In this document: positions 5,486 to 5,847 of the stretch, one piece after another
How the letters are laid out: the number at the start of each line of letters is the position of its first letter
Numbering within the stretch: position 1 is the first letter of the stretch
Assembly (NCBI GenBank): GCA_031289975.1
Contig: JAITOM010000171.1
Location: forward strand, 1-5,847
From: Methanobrevibacter sp.
Lineage (GTDB): Archaea; Methanobacteriota; Methanobacteria; Methanobacteriales; Methanobacteriaceae
Direction: 5' to 3'
Length of the DNA: 5,847 bases
Notes under the pieces: model-generated
Databases searched by the model: none
What the model saw: only the letters and a program-made list of their open reading frames with translations
Told to the model about the DNA's origin: nothing
Position numbers and translations under genes: made by a program

Positions 5486-5847
5486 GAATTGTTGGACAAC
5501 TTCTTAATAAGATAGAAAAATTTCTGATGAAGAATTTTTTGAAGTTACTAAGGCAACCTATGTTGATAACTTGTATCTCTCTTAGTTGTATCTCTCTTAG
5601 CAGATGGTTATCAAACAATGATAAGTAATGATAGAAATTATTATCTATTAGAGAGAAATAAATGTTAACTATATCCAGAGTATTTTTAATAAAATTCAGA
5701 TATATTAATTTTAGATGAAATTACTTCTTCTATAGATACTCTTACTGAAATTTTAATTCAAAAGGCAATGAAAAATTTACAAAAAAATCGGACAACTTTG
5801 GTGATTGCTCATCGTTTAAGCACTATTAGAGATGCTGATAGAATTAT
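5486..5847 (+). pseudogene. Broken ABC exporter ATPase (MsbA/MdlB-type) remnant, running off the window
   Basis: The C-terminal half of an exporter-type ABC ATPase is spread over several frames. SDEEFFEVTKATYVDN (from 5523) is in one frame, LADGYQTMISND (from 5597) in a second, and LSIREK-stop-MLTISRVFL (5641-5688), which matches the LSGGQ signature region with Q replaced by TAA, in a third. Then Walker B ILILDEITSSID (from 5702), the D-loop and the H-loop histidine in VIAHRLSTI (codon 5810-5812) follow in the second frame, open to the window end. There are at least three shifts, an in-frame stop and a 15-bp tandem duplication. The membrane domain and Walker A are absent upstream, so the gene is also truncated at its 5' end. 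Such exporters often accompany NRPS genes. The limit near 5486 is approximate; the clear match begins at 5520. Confidence 0.85.
5571..5600. repeat. 15-bp perfect tandem duplication inside the ABC pseudogene
   Basis: TTGTATCTCTCTTAG is present twice, back to back (5571-5585 and 5586-5600). The extra copy keeps frame by length, but each copy brings a TAG in the incoming frame, beside a one-base shift needed to reach the downstream LADGYQTM frame. Confidence 0.8.

Overview
The window holds one very large intact gene, flanked on both sides by extremely A+T-rich, gene-poor DNA. By eye G+C is only about a quarter overall. There is no strong Shine-Dalgarno sequence before the gene. The base composition, the style of the NRPS domains and a short transposon-derived element with an 8-bp target duplication all fit an A+T-rich methanogenic archaeon of the Methanobrevibacter/Methanosphaera type. 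This assignment is inference; a low-GC Firmicute is the main alternative.

Left flank (1-473): no protein gene. It holds a short direct repeat at the window edge, an A/T hairpin at 104-134 and, at 240-423, a 184-bp element with near-perfect terminal inverted repeats. That element is bordered on both sides by AGATTTTT, so it is a MITE (a non-autonomous transposon) that inserted about 50 bp upstream of the big gene. It probably sits in or replaces the gene's promoter region.

Central gene (474-5078, 1534 aa): a single-chain hybrid of a family-2 (GT-A fold) glycosyltransferase with a nonribosomal peptide synthetase module. The order is GT2 (about 1-320), an isolated C-terminal half of a condensation domain (about 365-535), an adenylation domain with recognisable motifs A1-A10 (about 550-1020), a peptidyl carrier domain with its phosphopantetheine serine (S1069), and a full condensation domain running to the stop codon. 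There is no thioesterase or reductase. The layout reads as a one-amino-acid A-T-C module with a sugar transferase attached, which suggests an aminoacylated or peptidylated glycoconjugate. The product cannot be read from the sequence.

Right flank (5079-5847): mostly decayed DNA. A possible reverse-strand gene remnant lies at 5106-5286. A 25-bp direct repeat with an internal dyad occurs twice at 5358-5444. From about 5486 to the window end there is a forward-strand ABC exporter ATPase remnant broken by several frameshifts and stops. An ABC exporter next to an NRPS would be a natural export partner, but this copy looks dead, so the locus seems to be an accessory island in which only the hybrid synthetase is still intact.
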